The notes under the pieces were generated by a model that saw nothing but the letters and a program-made list of their open reading frames with translations, had not been told where the DNA came from and did no database searches. Positions 16,804-25,699 of a DNA stretch of 64,000 bases are shown here, piece by piece. Source of the stretch: Leptolyngbya sp. NIES-2104 (GTDB taxonomy: Bacteria; Cyanobacteriota; Cyanobacteriia; Leptolyngbyales; Leptolyngbyaceae); the NCBI RefSeq assembly GCF_001485215.1, contig NZ_BBWW01000001.1:2232001-2296000 (forward strand), in the 5' to 3' direction. Made by a program: the position numbers and the translations under genes. Every line of letters begins with the position of its first letter. Positions within the stretch are counted from its first letter, which is position 1.

Positions 16804-17940
16804 ATGGTTGCTGCACCCTCAAAATCTACACATCCGCTGGCTGAGATTGTCGATCGCATTGAATCCGGTGGCGCTCTCTTACCCGAATCGCCGATCAATT
16901 TGATCGAAGTGGTTGGCGTTCTTAAAAGCTATGGCGTGGTACTAGATGCTTACTCGCGCAATCTGAAGTTTATCGCTGATCATCAGTTTTTAGTGTTGTT
17001 TCCGTTTTTCAAATATTTTGATGGCGAGATTACAACGAAGAAGCTATTAAAGCATTGGTGGCACGATCGCATTAATTACGAATTCTCTGAGTACTGCATG
17101 AAAGCCATGATGTGGCATGGTGGCGGCGGATTAGATACTTACCTCGATAGTCCTGAATTTGTCGAACTCGCTCAAGAAGCCATTCAAGCAAAGATTAAAG
17201 GGAATTTCTTCATCAGCAATCTGTCTAAGATTTTTCCGAATTTTCTGCTTGAGCAGATTCGGATGTCTTGTTACTACAGTGCGATCGGGCAATTCTGGAC
17301 GGTCATGAGCGAGATGTTTCTCGAATTAAGCGATCGCTATGACAACGGTGAAATCAAAACGATTCAAGATGTCGTTGAGCATGTGAAATCGGGACTTGTG
17401 AACAATGCCGCTTTACCAATTACCTACGGGGTGAAAATTGGCGATCGTACTTACGACATCATTCCAGAATCCGCCGGGCTGCAATTCCTGATGGATACTG
17501 CCGTTCCTTATGTTGAAGCGGTCTTTTTCAAGTCTTTTCCATTCATGGGAACCGTTTCTTACAATGCTCAAGCACGACAAATTCCGTTAGAACAAGAGCG
17601 ATTTTCTTACGGTGCGCTGTATGCTGATCCGCTTCCTGTTGGCGGGGGTGGAATTCCGCCGACATTACTGATGCAGGACATGATGCACTATATTCCTGAA
17701 TATTTGCATGAGTTGTATCGTGAATCTCCCAGAGGTGAAAACGATATTCGCGTCAAAATCTGTATTAGTTTCCAAAAGTCGATGTTCTGTGTGACAACAG
17801 CGGCGATTTTGGGATTGGCTCCTTATGCGATCGAGACTCAAAACCCAAAAGAGCAAGCCGAAAATCGTAAATACTTGGAAGGCTGGATGGATAAACTGAT
17901 GGAATCACGCCTCATCAGTTTTCAGTCTTGTGATGTTTGA
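16804..17940 (+). CDS. cupB: CO2 hydration protein CupB (ChpX)
   Basis: Peripheral subunit that converts CO2 to bicarbonate at the NdhF4/D4 end of the complex. The 378-residue protein contains the family motif 'KHWWHDRINYEFSEYCMKAM', whose His/Arg region contributes to the metal site in CupA structures, plus 'SYNAQARQIPLEQERFSYGA' and 'CISFQKSMFCVTTAAILGL'. It lacks the insertion of roughly 40 residues that the second Cup protein here has before WHDRIN. That shorter form is the basis for calling it CupB. It starts 3 bp after ndhD4, and its end overlaps the next gene by 8 bp. Confidence 0.85.
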   Translation: MVAAPSKSTHPLAEIVDRIESGGALLPESPINLIEVVGVLKSYGVVLDAYSRNLKFIADHQFLVLFPFFKYFDGEITTKKLLKHWWHDRINYEFSEYCMKAMMWHGGGGLDTYLDSPEFVELAQEAIQAKIKGNFFISNLSKIFPNFLLEQIRMSCYYSAIGQFWTVMSEMFLELSDRYDNGEIKTIQDVVEHVKSGLVNNAALPITYGVKIGDRTYDIIPESAGLQFLMDTAVPYVEAVFFKSFPFMGTVSYNAQARQIPLEQERFSYGALYADPLPVGGGGIPPTLLMQDMMHYIPEYLHELYRESPRGENDIRVKICISFQKSMFCVTTAAILGLAPYAIETQNPKEQAENRKYLEGWMDKLMESRLISFQSCDV

Positions 17941-18385
17941 GCAGATTGACGGCATAGTTCAGGCTGGATATCGGGTTGCGTCAGGTAGGACAGAAAGCAG
18001 CCCGTATCCACAAGGCACGATCGAGATGCAAATTCCATTCTTCAAAGCATTGGGACTCGATCTCTCAAAGTTTTTTCCTGGCACATTGAATATCAACATC
18101 AGCCCGAACAGATTTGAACTCATCTCGCCTCAATACACGTTCAGAAATGTGTATTGGGCTGAAGGATTTCCTCCAGAAGATTTTTCCTTTACGCCTTGCC
18201 AAATTATTTATCAGCATCAGAATTTTGATAGCTTAGTTTACTATCCGCATCCAGAGACAAAGATCGGGCACTTTCAGAATGCGTCGATCGTCGAAGTAAT
18301 CGCGCCATTGATTCCTGATTTGAAATATGGCGATCACGTTACGCTGCGTATTAATACTGACGAAATTCGGATTGTGCAGAAATAG
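17933..18385 (+). CDS. Riboflavin-kinase-fold (RibK/DUF120-like) protein coupled to cupB
   Basis: Protein of 150 residues, not a known NDH-1 subunit. It reads 'IDGIVQAGYRVASG', 'PQGTIEMQIPFFKALGLDL', 'FFPGTLNINISPNRFEL' and finally 'ASIVEVIAPLIPDLKYGDHV'. This order (IxGxVxxG opening, PGTLN, then xxxEIIAPxxL...xGDxV) is the layout of archaeal CTP-dependent riboflavin kinases (RibK, DUF120). The match is by memory of motifs, so fold similarity is likelier than the same reaction. The ATG at 17933 overlaps the cupB stop by 8 bp, indicating translational coupling. A GTG at 17930 is the only nearby alternative. Confidence 0.7.
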   Translation: MFEQIDGIVQAGYRVASGRTESSPYPQGTIEMQIPFFKALGLDLSKFFPGTLNINISPNRFELISPQYTFRNVYWAEGFPPEDFSFTPCQIIYQHQNFDSLVYYPHPETKIGHFQNASIVEVIAPLIPDLKYGDHVTLRINTDEIRIVQK

Positions 18386-18747
18386 ATTTGAGGCGATGAA
18401 ATACGATCGTAGAATTAAATGATCGATCGATGAATAATTTCCGTAATCACTATAAAGATTTCCAATGGTTGAATTTAGTATTGATAATTATTGATTCGGA
18501 TAATCACAATCATAATTAATAAGTTATACGTCCCGTCATCACTGGATTTCAGCGCTTGACTTGAAGGATGGGTCGTGTTTCTTTCAATGCTTAAGTGTGA
18601 TAAACATTATAGTTACTACCGAGTGTTTAAGAATTTATAAAATCAGTCCAGGGCGCTATGGCAGTGAGTTGGGCACTGTTTGTTTCTGGCAGACGATTTC
18701 TCATTCATCTGGTTTCAATTCAGCTTGCTATCTAGAGGTGAATTTCG
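18386..18747. promoter_or_regulatory. Upstream region of ndhF3
   Basis: AT-rich, without a convincing gene. It holds TTAATAAGTTATA at 18516-18528, similar to the motif at 13230-13243, and several TTGATAAT-like words that could be LysR-type sites. Low-CO2-inducible ndhF3 operons are controlled by NdhR/CmpR-type regulators in other cyanobacteria, so an operator is expected here. GAGGTG at 18735-18740 is a plausible ribosome-binding site for ndhF3. Confidence 0.35.
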
Positions 18748-20646
18748 ATGGCTCACCCTTTGCTTCAGAGCATTTGGTTAATTCCTTGCTATGCCCTTCT
18801 TGGCGCAGCTCTTTCCGCGCTTTGGTTTCCGGGAATTACACGGCGGACAGGTCCCCGCCCTTCTGGATATATCAATGCGATTATGTCCTTGTTTACATTT
18901 ATTCATGCTTCTTTAGCGCTGCCTGCAACCTGGGGACAGCCGTCACAAGAAATTTTGATTCCTTGGCTGGATGTTGCGGGTTTGAATCTAACAATCCCGA
19001 TCGAGATTTCTACTCTGAGCGTTGGCGCAATCGTGCTCGTGTCTGGAATTAATCTTCTAGCACAGACCTACGCTTTCGGCTACATGGAAATGGACTGGGG
19101 CTGGGCGCGATTTTTCTCGCTGCTCGGCTTCTTTGAAGCGGGAATGACTGCACTCGTGCTGTGTAATTCTCTGTTTTTCAGCTATTTCATTCTAGAAATT
19201 CTGACGCTTGCGACTTATTTGCTCGTTGGCATCTGGTTTAATCAGTCTCTTGTGGTCACAGGTGCACGAGATGCGTTTCTCACCAAGCGGCTCGGTGACT
19301 TGTTCTTGCTGATGGGCGTGGTAGCACTGTTACCGCTGGCAGGAACCTGGAACTTCAACGAACTTGCAGAATGGGCGCAAACGGCTCAAGTCGATCCGAA
19401 AGTCATTACCTTGGTCGGTTTAGCGCTGATCGCGGGTCCGATGGGTAAATGCGCTCAGTTCCCGCTGCACTTGTGGCTAGATGAAGCAATGGAAGGTCCG
19501 GTTCCCGCATCGATTCTGCGGAACTCGGTGGTCGTCGCAACGGGTGCTTGGGTGCTCTACAAGCTTGAACCTGTATTAGCGCTGTCTCCGACGGTGCTTG
19601 GAACGACGGTATTTATCGGTGCAGTGAGTGCGATCGGTGGATCATTAATTGCGATCGCTCAAATCGACATCAAGCGGACGCAGTCTTATCTTGTCACCGC
19701 TTACATGGGTTTGGTCTTTATCGCGATCGGGACTCAGCAACCCGAAGCGGCTCTTTTACTCGTTTTGAGTCATGCTCTCGCTTCTGCATTGTTGATCATG
19801 GGTGGTGGTGCAGTGGTTTGGAATAGCATCACGCAAGATGTGACGATGTTGGGTGGATTGTGGTCGCGTCGTCCGGTGTCGGGTTTTAGTTTCCTGATCG
19901 GTCTTGCTGGATTGGTGGCTTTTCCGCCGTTTGGGGGATTCTGGGCGCTGCTGAAAATCTGTGAAGGCGTGTGGGGCACTCAGTCTTGGATTGTGGGCAT
20001 TGTGCTGTTGGTAAATGCGTTTGCAGCATTTGGAGTAACTCGCGTCTTCTGCTTGCTCTTCTTGGGTGAATCGAAGCAAATGGCACAGCGATCGCCAGAA
20101 ATTCACTACTGGATGGCGTTGCCGATGATCTTCATGATGGGCTTCACGCTACATCTGCCGCTGATTCTTCAAGCGTTGAATCTGTTACCAAGCTGGGCTG
20201 AAATCAATACCGATTTAGCTCTATTGCTGATTTGGTCAACGATTACAGGAATTGCGCTCAGTGCAGTAGTTTACACGAGCAAGAGTATCGCGAAACCTGT
20301 GGTGCTTCCCTGGAAAGGTTTGCAGGATTTGTTGGCGTATGACTTTTACACCCCGAATCTGTATCGCAGCACGATCGTATTCTTCGTAGCCCTGGTTTCT
20401 CAAATCACGTCTTGGTTTGATAAATACCTGGTAGACGGAGGACTGAACCTATTCGGATCGTTGACTGTGTTCAGTGGTAAAAACTTGCGGTATAGCACAT
20501 CGGGACAATCGCAATTTTATATGTTGACGATCGTATTTGGAATCGCCTTGATCAGTGTTCTACTGAGCTTGCCTTTTCTTTCGCACGTCACCGTCTCGCT
20601 GTTTCCGCAAAACCCGACTGACATCGTGATGAACGTTCAGCGTTAA
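18748..20646 (+). CDS. ndhF3: NDH-1 subunit NdhF3 (inducible CO2-uptake complex)
   Basis: Antiporter-like subunit of the high-affinity, low-CO2-inducible NDH-1MS complex. The 632-residue protein is a clear paralogue of NdhF4 ('TRRTGPRPSGYINAIMSLFT', 'ARDAFLTKRLGDLFLLMGVV', 'KCAQFPLHLWLDEAMEGPVP'), with a longer C-terminus ending in 'FPQNPTDIVMNVQR'. Its pairing with the longer Cup protein, and with a fasciclin-fold CupS nearby, supports F3. ndhD3 follows after 50 bp with its own ribosome-binding site. Confidence 0.85.
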   Translation: MAHPLLQSIWLIPCYALLGAALSALWFPGITRRTGPRPSGYINAIMSLFTFIHASLALPATWGQPSQEILIPWLDVAGLNLTIPIEISTLSVGAIVLVSGINLLAQTYAFGYMEMDWGWARFFSLLGFFEAGMTALVLCNSLFFSYFILEILTLATYLLVGIWFNQSLVVTGARDAFLTKRLGDLFLLMGVVALLPLAGTWNFNELAEWAQTAQVDPKVITLVGLALIAGPMGKCAQFPLHLWLDEAMEGPVPASILRNSVVVATGAWVLYKLEPVLALSPTVLGTTVFIGAVSAIGGSLIAIAQIDIKRTQSYLVTAYMGLVFIAIGTQQPEAALLLVLSHALASALLIMGGGAVVWNSITQDVTMLGGLWSRRPVSGFSFLIGLAGLVAFPPFGGFWALLKICEGVWGTQSWIVGIVLLVNAFAAFGVTRVFCLLFLGESKQMAQRSPEIHYWMALPMIFMMGFTLHLPLILQALNLLPSWAEINTDLALLLIWSTITGIALSAVVYTSKSIAKPVVLPWKGLQDLLAYDFYTPNLYRSTIVFFVALVSQITSWFDKYLVDGGLNLFGSLTVFSGKNLRYSTSGQSQFYMLTIVFGIALISVLLSLPFLSHVTVSLFPQNPTDIVMNVQR

Positions 20647-20696
20647 TCGCCCGCTTCAATTCTCTCTAGATCCTAAGCTCGAAAGGAAAGATTTCT

Positions 20697-22214
20697 ATGC
20701 TGAGTCCGTTGATTTGGCTACCGCTGATCGGTGCGTTAGTCATTGGGTTAGTCCCAAACCTTTCTGCAAAGCAAGCAAAATTAGGCGCGATCGCAGTTTC
20801 GGGTGCGATTCTCGCGTGGACGGTTGTTCTATTGTTGAACTTCGATCTGAGCCAGCCCGGTTTTCAGATGAAGGAATATCACACCTGGATTCCAACTCTG
20901 GGAATTAGCTACAGTTTAGCGATCGATGGTTTATCTCTACCGCTTCTCGCTTTGAGCAGCTTGATCACGATCATTGTGGCTTCTAATGGTGAAGTTGGAC
21001 TGAAGCCGGGTGAAAGCTTGCAGCGTCCTCAACTGTTTTATTCACTGCTATTGATTGTAAATTCAGGTGTTGCAGGTGCGTTTTTAGCTCAAAACTTGCT
21101 GCTGTTCTTCTTGTTCTACGAAATCGAGCTTGTTCCGTTCTATCTGCTGATCTTGATCTGGGGCGGACAGAAGCGCGAATATGCTGCAATGAAGTTCCTG
21201 ATTTACACAGCGGTTTCAGGCATTTTGATTCTGACAGCGTTCCTCGGTGTCGCTTGGTTGGGTCATGCTGCAAGTTTTGACTACAGCGATATCAATACAA
21301 CCGCGCTTCCTCAAAAGGTTCAGTTAATTCTACTGACATTGGTACTAATTGGATTTGGAATCAAGACTCCGTTAGTTCCGCTGCACACTTGGCTGCCAGA
21401 TGCTTATGTTGAAGCTTCGACTCCAGTTGCCATCTTGCTCGGTGGAATTTTGGCGAAGCTTGGAACATATGGTTTAGTGCGATTTGCGCTCGGAATGTTT
21501 CCGGAAACTTGGAAGCTCGTTTCGCTTGGGCTTTCAATTATTGCAGCCGTTTCGATTCTGTATGGTGCATTGTCCGCGCTGGCACAACATGACATTAAGC
21601 GAATGGTGGCATTTAGCTCGATCGCTCATATGGGTTATGTGTTGCTTGGTGCTGCTGCGTTAACTCCACTCGCGATGGTAGGTGCAGTCTCACAAATGGT
21701 GGCACATGGTTTGATTCTGGCGCTGTTGTTCTACTTGGTGGGATTGGTTGAATCGAAAACGGGAACCCGCGATCGCGATATTCTCAACGGTCTATTGAAC
21801 CCAATTCGAGGCTTGCCGCTCACCAGTGCACTACTCATTCTCGCAGCGATGGCAAGTGCTGGAATTCCTGGACTCGCTGGATTTGTGTCTGAGTTTCTCG
21901 TGTTCCAAGGTAGCTTTGCAACTTTTCCAGTGCAAACTTTAGTCGCAATCTTGGGAACAGGTTTGACGGCGGTTTACTTTGTGATTCTGCTAAATCGGAC
22001 TTGCTTTGGAAAACTAGATAACTACACCGCTTACTATCCCAGAGTCAAATTTGCCGAGTACGTTCCTGCGCTCGTGTTGACGGCGTTAATTTTCTGGTTT
22101 GGCATTCAGCCGACTTGGTTAGTGCGCTGGAGTGAGCAAACGACGAAAGCGCTTGTGACTGCTGCCATTCCTCAAGTCGAGCAAGTTGCATTTAATTCCG
22201 TCGATCGTTCTTAA
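20697..22214 (+). CDS. ndhD3: NDH-1 subunit NdhD3 (inducible CO2-uptake complex)
   Basis: Antiporter-like membrane subunit of 505 residues, the same length class as NdhD4 and similar throughout ('LLFFLFYEIELVPFYLLILI', 'LHTWLPDAYVEASTPVAILL', 'AQHDIKRMVAFSSIAHMGYV'). The ATG at 20697 is preceded by GGAAAG. The gene lies between ndhF3 and cupA (gap 19 bp). The paired proton-channel Lys and Glu residues are retained, so it is probably an active pump subunit. Confidence 0.87.
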   Translation: MLSPLIWLPLIGALVIGLVPNLSAKQAKLGAIAVSGAILAWTVVLLLNFDLSQPGFQMKEYHTWIPTLGISYSLAIDGLSLPLLALSSLITIIVASNGEVGLKPGESLQRPQLFYSLLLIVNSGVAGAFLAQNLLLFFLFYEIELVPFYLLILIWGGQKREYAAMKFLIYTAVSGILILTAFLGVAWLGHAASFDYSDINTTALPQKVQLILLTLVLIGFGIKTPLVPLHTWLPDAYVEASTPVAILLGGILAKLGTYGLVRFALGMFPETWKLVSLGLSIIAAVSILYGALSALAQHDIKRMVAFSSIAHMGYVLLGAAALTPLAMVGAVSQMVAHGLILALLFYLVGLVESKTGTRDRDILNGLLNPIRGLPLTSALLILAAMASAGIPGLAGFVSEFLVFQGSFATFPVQTLVAILGTGLTAVYFVILLNRTCFGKLDNYTAYYPRVKFAEYVPALVLTALIFWFGIQPTWLVRWSEQTTKALVTAAIPQVEQVAFNSVDRS

Positions 22215-22233
22215 TTGACCCAGGAGAGACACC

Positions 22234-23538
22234 ATGAATATGCCCGCTCCCACCAAAACCAAGCTGCCTCCATCGCAGCACCCCTTCGCAGACGTGATTC
22301 ACCGCATGGAAGCAGGCGGCGCAATGCTGCCCGATACGCCCGAAAATTTGATGCAGATTATCGGTCTGTACAAGGCGTATGCGGTTCCGATGGATTTCTA
22401 CTGGCGTGATTTGCTCTACATCGGTGAGCAAGTGTTTCTCAATCCGCTACCTGTCTTCAAGTATTTCATTTCCGATGAGTACATGAAGCGTCACAATCAC
22501 TATTCGGGTGATGATGCGGATTTGCGGATTTGGCGCGGAACCGCAGAAGCACACCCGGAACTGATCGAGTTCATGGAAAAGGGAGAGCTAAACAAAAAGC
22601 TGCCACGCGGACTGCACCATCTTTGGCACGATCGTATCAATATGGAGTTCGCTGAAGAATGTATGCGGGCGATGTTGTGGCATCGGGGAATGTATGTTCC
22701 GGTGAATCAGTTCGATCCGTACCTCGATAGTGATGAGTACAAAGCAAACGCCGATCGAGCAATCAAAGCTTATTTCCGCAAAAATCCAGTGATGGCGGGA
22801 TTGTACAAGCTGTTCCCGGATATGTTCTTGGAGCAGTGCCGTCAGGCATCGTACTATGCGAATCTCGGATTGTTCTGGGAAGTAATGGCTCCGGTGTTCT
22901 TCGAGATGTCCGATTTGTATGATGAGGGCAAGATCGCAACCGTTCCACAAGCGATGGATTTCTTGGTCAATGGAATTTTCGCGATTGCAGGTCGCCCCAT
23001 CTATCACCATGTGTACATCGACGGTGAATGCTACGAAATCATTCCGAAATCAAAAGGATTCACCTGGCTGTATGAGGCTGCATTACCTTATGTGGAAGCA
23101 GTTTTCTACAGAACGGCTCCCTTCCGAGGAACAAAGTCTTACAACGCTCAAGCGGGACAAGTTCCAGACGCTCAGAAAGATTTTCACTACGGCGTTCTGT
23201 ACGCGGATAAATTCCCGGTTGGAACGGCTGGGATTCCGCCGACATTCTTAGCTCAGGATATGTTGCACTTCCTGCCGCCGTATTTGGTGGAATATTACCA
23301 GCAACATTGCCGGGGTGAGGACGATATGTTGGTGCAGCTTGCCGTGAGTTTTCAGCGATCAATGTATTGTGTGACCTCTGCGGTGATTCAGGCATTGCGT
23401 GGTGCGTTGCTGTATCCGTTAGATGATCCGAATCCGAATCATTTGATGGCGAATCGGCGGTTTTTTGAATCACAGCTCGATCGATTCCTGCGTCCTGAAT
23501 CGCGGATTCGGGAAATCCAGAACCAGGATTATCGGTAA
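22234..23538 (+). CDS. cupA: CO2 hydration protein CupA (ChpY)
   Basis: Peripheral carbonic-anhydrase-like subunit of NDH-1MS, 434 residues. It shares the WHDRIN motif ('LHHLWHDRINMEFAEECMRA'; His132, Arg134 here) and the 'SYNAQAGQVPDAQKDFHYGV' and 'SFQRSMYCVTSAVIQ' blocks with CupB. It adds an insert of about 40 residues (EYMKRHNHYSGDDADLRIWR and onward) before the motif, the usual difference between CupA and CupB. The ATG at 22234 follows AGGAGAG. It is the last gene of the ndhF3-ndhD3-cupA operon; cupS comes next but on the other strand. Confidence 0.88.
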   Translation: MNMPAPTKTKLPPSQHPFADVIHRMEAGGAMLPDTPENLMQIIGLYKAYAVPMDFYWRDLLYIGEQVFLNPLPVFKYFISDEYMKRHNHYSGDDADLRIWRGTAEAHPELIEFMEKGELNKKLPRGLHHLWHDRINMEFAEECMRAMLWHRGMYVPVNQFDPYLDSDEYKANADRAIKAYFRKNPVMAGLYKLFPDMFLEQCRQASYYANLGLFWEVMAPVFFEMSDLYDEGKIATVPQAMDFLVNGIFAIAGRPIYHHVYIDGECYEIIPKSKGFTWLYEAALPYVEAVFYRTAPFRGTKSYNAQAGQVPDAQKDFHYGVLYADKFPVGTAGIPPTFLAQDMLHFLPPYLVEYYQQHCRGEDDMLVQLAVSFQRSMYCVTSAVIQALRGALLYPLDDPNPNHLMANRRFFESQLDRFLRPESRIREIQNQDYR

Positions 23539-23544
23539 ACACTT

Positions 23545-23570
23545 TGTGGGTTGAGCATCTTGCCTGACCC
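23545..23570. repeat. Half copy of the ccmM-ccmL foldback arm
   Basis: TGTGGGTTGAGCATCTTGCC continues to TGACCC, close to one arm of the repeat at 11832-11921. Only one arm is present, immediately behind cupA. Confidence 0.6.
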
Positions 23571-23576
23571 CTTCTC

Positions 23577-23609
23577 AAAAAAATTGGGAGTGATCTTGCA
23601 ATCACTCCC
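23577..23609 (-). terminator. Intrinsic terminator behind cupS
   Basis: A 9-bp stem, GGGAGTGAT (23586-23594) with ATCACTCCC (23601-23609), and a 6-nt loop. Read on the minus strand it is followed by AATTTTTTT. It terminates cupS and may also stop transcripts leaving cupA. Confidence 0.8.
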
Positions 23610-23628
23610 CCATTCATTCACCCGATTC

Positions 23629-24030
23629 CTAACCCATTAGAATCACGGTATCAATCACATGAATGACACCATTATCAGCTTCGATATCTGCTGCTAATAC
23701 CGTTGCATTTTTCACCTCGAAACCATCCTCGAAGTGAAACGGAATCGGTGAACCTTCCAGAGAAGGCAATGATTCTAGCTTTTCCAAATCAGCTTTCATA
23801 TACTTCCCAGCAACCACGTGAAACGTCAGAATGCGGGACAGTTGTGGAATATTTTGGACAAGGGTTTGAATCGTTCCCGGTGGAAGCTTCGCAAACGCAT
23901 CATCATTGGGTGCGAACACCGTGAACGGACCTGGGCTTTTCAGCGCATCGACTAAATTTGCCGCCTGCACAGCGGTCACAAGCGTACTGAACGAGCCAGC
24001 GCCAACTGCAATATCAACAATATCTGCCAT
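23629..24030 (-). CDS. cupS: Fasciclin-domain protein CupS
   Basis: Small fasciclin (FAS1) domain protein of 133 residues without a signal peptide: [20 protein letters not shown], then '[20 protein letters not shown]', '[12 protein letters not shown]' and '[16 protein letters not shown]'. CupS is the small FAS1 subunit of the NDH-1MS CO2-uptake complex, normally encoded in line behind cupA. Here it lies behind cupA on the opposite strand with its own promoter and terminator. The cytoplasmic form and the location support CupS; another cytoplasmic FAS1 protein is the alternative. Confidence 0.75.
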   Translation of the reverse strand: MADIVDIAVGAGSFSTLVTAVQAANLVDALKSPGPFTVFAPNDDAFAKLPPGTIQTLVQNIPQLSRILTFHVVAGKYMKADLEKLESLPSLEGSPIPFHFEDGFEVKNATVLAADIEADNGVIHVIDTVILMG

Positions 24031-24475
24031 AGTTGCGATCCAAGGGTAGAGGGTAACGGAGCACAGAACCTTTCAACTGTAGTCACCCCATTGAACTTTA
24101 CAATGAGAATGCTGATTTTGTTAATTAAAGTTCTGTTGCGATCGACTCAAGCAGACCGCATCCGGTCTATCATGCTGAGCCATAAGAAAAGCGTTACACG
24201 GGCTAGATCTGAAGGAATCAAGTTTCATACTGCGATACGCCACAGTCAGCAAACTCACTCCAACAAAATTCTGAATCGTGCAACGCCAAATTGGAAGGGA
24301 GCATATTGCTCTTGTGTATTATCATAGCTACAAAACCTATAAGAAAAAATCGCTGTTGTCTATGAGTTGCATAGATTGGTTTCTATACAGCGGTTTTGAA
24401 AGCCCGAATCAATGCAAGTTTTGACCGTTCGATTGTTTCGTTTAGCGATCGTTTCTCAAATCAGGAGAGTTCATT
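24031..24475. promoter_or_regulatory. Divergent region between cupS and the LysR regulator
   Basis: About 445 bp with no convincing gene; a short plus-strand frame here is not codon-like. It is AT-rich (TTAATTAAAG near 24120) and probably holds both promoters. AGGAGAG at 24462-24468 is the ribosome-binding site that supports the TTG start of the regulator at 24476. Confidence 0.4.
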
Positions 24476-25432
24476 TTGCAGAATGCGACCTTGCACCAGT
24501 TAAAAGTTTTTGAAGCTGTCGCTCGCCATAGCAGCTTTACTCGTGCGGCTGAGGAATTGTTTCTCACGCAGCCGACCGTTTCCATGCAGGTGAAGCAGTT
24601 GTCGAAAACCGTTGGCTTGCCTTTATTCGAGCAGGTAGGGAAACGGCTGTATCTGACAGCAGCCGGAAAGGAATTGTATTCGACCTGCCGCGATGTGTTT
24701 GAGCGATTGGATCAGTTTCAGATTGCGATCGCGGATCTCAAAGGTCTGAAACAGGGTACCTTGCGCCTTGCTGTCGTGACTACAGCAAAATATGTGATTC
24801 CGCGTATTCTGGGTCCGTTCTGTCAGCGTTACCCAGGAATTGATGTTTCGTTAACGGTGACGAATCATCAGTATGTGCTCGATAGCTTGGCAGATAACCG
24901 AGATGATCTCTACATTTTGAGCCAACTGCCAGAAGATTCAGAAGCGCACTGTGAGCCGTTTATGGAAAATCCGCTGGTCGTGCTGGCTCCAAGAAGTCAT
25001 CCGTTAGCTAAAGAGAAGAACATTCCAATCTCTCGAATTTCTGAGGAACCGTTCATCATGCGGGAACCGGGATCGGGAACGCGCAAAGCAGTTCAAAAGC
25101 TATTTGATTCTCAAGGCTTACCGATGAAGGTCAAACTAGATTTGGGTAGCAATGAAGCAATCAAACAAGCGATCGCGGGTGGTATGGGCTTATCTGTCCT
25201 GTCGAAGCACACGTTAGCACTCGAAGGGGTGAACAATCAGCTTGCCATTCTCGATGTGGAAGGATTCCCGATCGAGCGTTACTGGTATGTGGTGCATCCA
25301 TCTGGAAAACAACTTTCTGCGATCGCTAAAGCGTTCTATGACTATCTGATGAATGAAGGCAAGCAAGTTGCTGAGGAAACTTCAGTGTTAGGAAAGCTCG
25401 ATCAGAAAGAGAAAGAGACAGTGGAAGTGTAG
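24476..25432 (+). CDS. cmpR: LysR-type regulator of inorganic-carbon genes (CmpR/NdhR type)
   Basis: DNA-binding activator or repressor of 318 residues. The N-terminal winged helix reads 'TLHQLKVFEAVARHSSFTRA' and 'LFLTQPTVSMQVKQLSKTVG'; the effector domain has 'RLAVVTTAKYVIPRILGPFC', 'IMREPGSGTRKAVQKLF' and 'SNEAIKQAIAGGMGLSVLS'. This is the CbbR/CmpR clade, which senses RuBP, 2-phosphoglycolate or related metabolites and controls CO2/bicarbonate uptake genes. CmpR and NdhR cannot be separated with certainty here. TTG is the start because AGGAGAG lies 7 bp upstream and MQNATLHQLKVFE matches the family. Likely targets are the flanking ndh and cup operons. Confidence 0.85.
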   Translation: MQNATLHQLKVFEAVARHSSFTRAAEELFLTQPTVSMQVKQLSKTVGLPLFEQVGKRLYLTAAGKELYSTCRDVFERLDQFQIAIADLKGLKQGTLRLAVVTTAKYVIPRILGPFCQRYPGIDVSLTVTNHQYVLDSLADNRDDLYILSQLPEDSEAHCEPFMENPLVVLAPRSHPLAKEKNIPISRISEEPFIMREPGSGTRKAVQKLFDSQGLPMKVKLDLGSNEAIKQAIAGGMGLSVLSKHTLALEGVNNQLAILDVEGFPIERYWYVVHPSGKQLSAIAKAFYDYLMNEGKQVAEETSVLGKLDQKEKETVEV

Positions 25433-25435
25433 GGC

Positions 25436-25638
25436 GTGTTTTAGGACCGCTCTTTAAAGCTCCTCGCTGCGTTCGCGTCCGCCCCGGAATGGAATTCGGG
25501 GCTAACAGTGCGAAGTCCTTTGAAAAGGACTGAAGAGACTGCAATTGGTTTTTAGTCCCCTTCAGTGGACTTCGTTTCGTTAGCCCCGAATTCCATTCCG
25601 GGGCGGGTGAACAACGCAGCGAGAAGGCTCTAAAACAC
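25436..25638. repeat. Foldback repeat, copy A
   Basis: A long imperfect palindrome directly behind the LysR gene. The core arms 25480-25506 and 25579-25605 are perfect 27-bp inverted copies (GCCCCGGAATGGAATTCGGG and complement). Further out, CTCGCTGCGTT / AACGCAGCGAG and GTGTTTTAG / CTAAAACAC pair as well. The centre (AAGTCCTTTGAAAAGGACT, then GAAGAGACTG) is shared with copies B and C. Confidence 0.85.
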
Positions 25639-25669
25639 ACTGTTCTAAGGCACACTCTAGATAGACAAG

Positions 25670-25698
25670 GAGATGGAGCAAACCCCGTCTCTTTTTTT
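25670..25698 (+). terminator. Intrinsic terminator behind the LysR gene
   Basis: Stem GAGATGG (25670-25676) with CCGTCTC (25685-25691), including one G-U pair, followed by seven T (25692-25698). It sits beyond foldback copy A, and its T-run touches the stop of bciB. Confidence 0.7.
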
Positions 25699-25699
25699 G

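Noticed and set aside
18561-19052. 163-residue plus-strand frame ahead of and inside ndhF3
   Set aside because: It overlaps ndhF3 in another frame and lacks protein-like features.
23060-23617. 185-residue minus-strand frame opposite cupA
   Set aside because: Antisense shadow of cupA with no recognisable domain.
25436-25638. Insertion sequence behind the LysR gene
   Set aside because: Inverted arms are present, but no transposase frame lies inside; it is treated as a foldback repeat.
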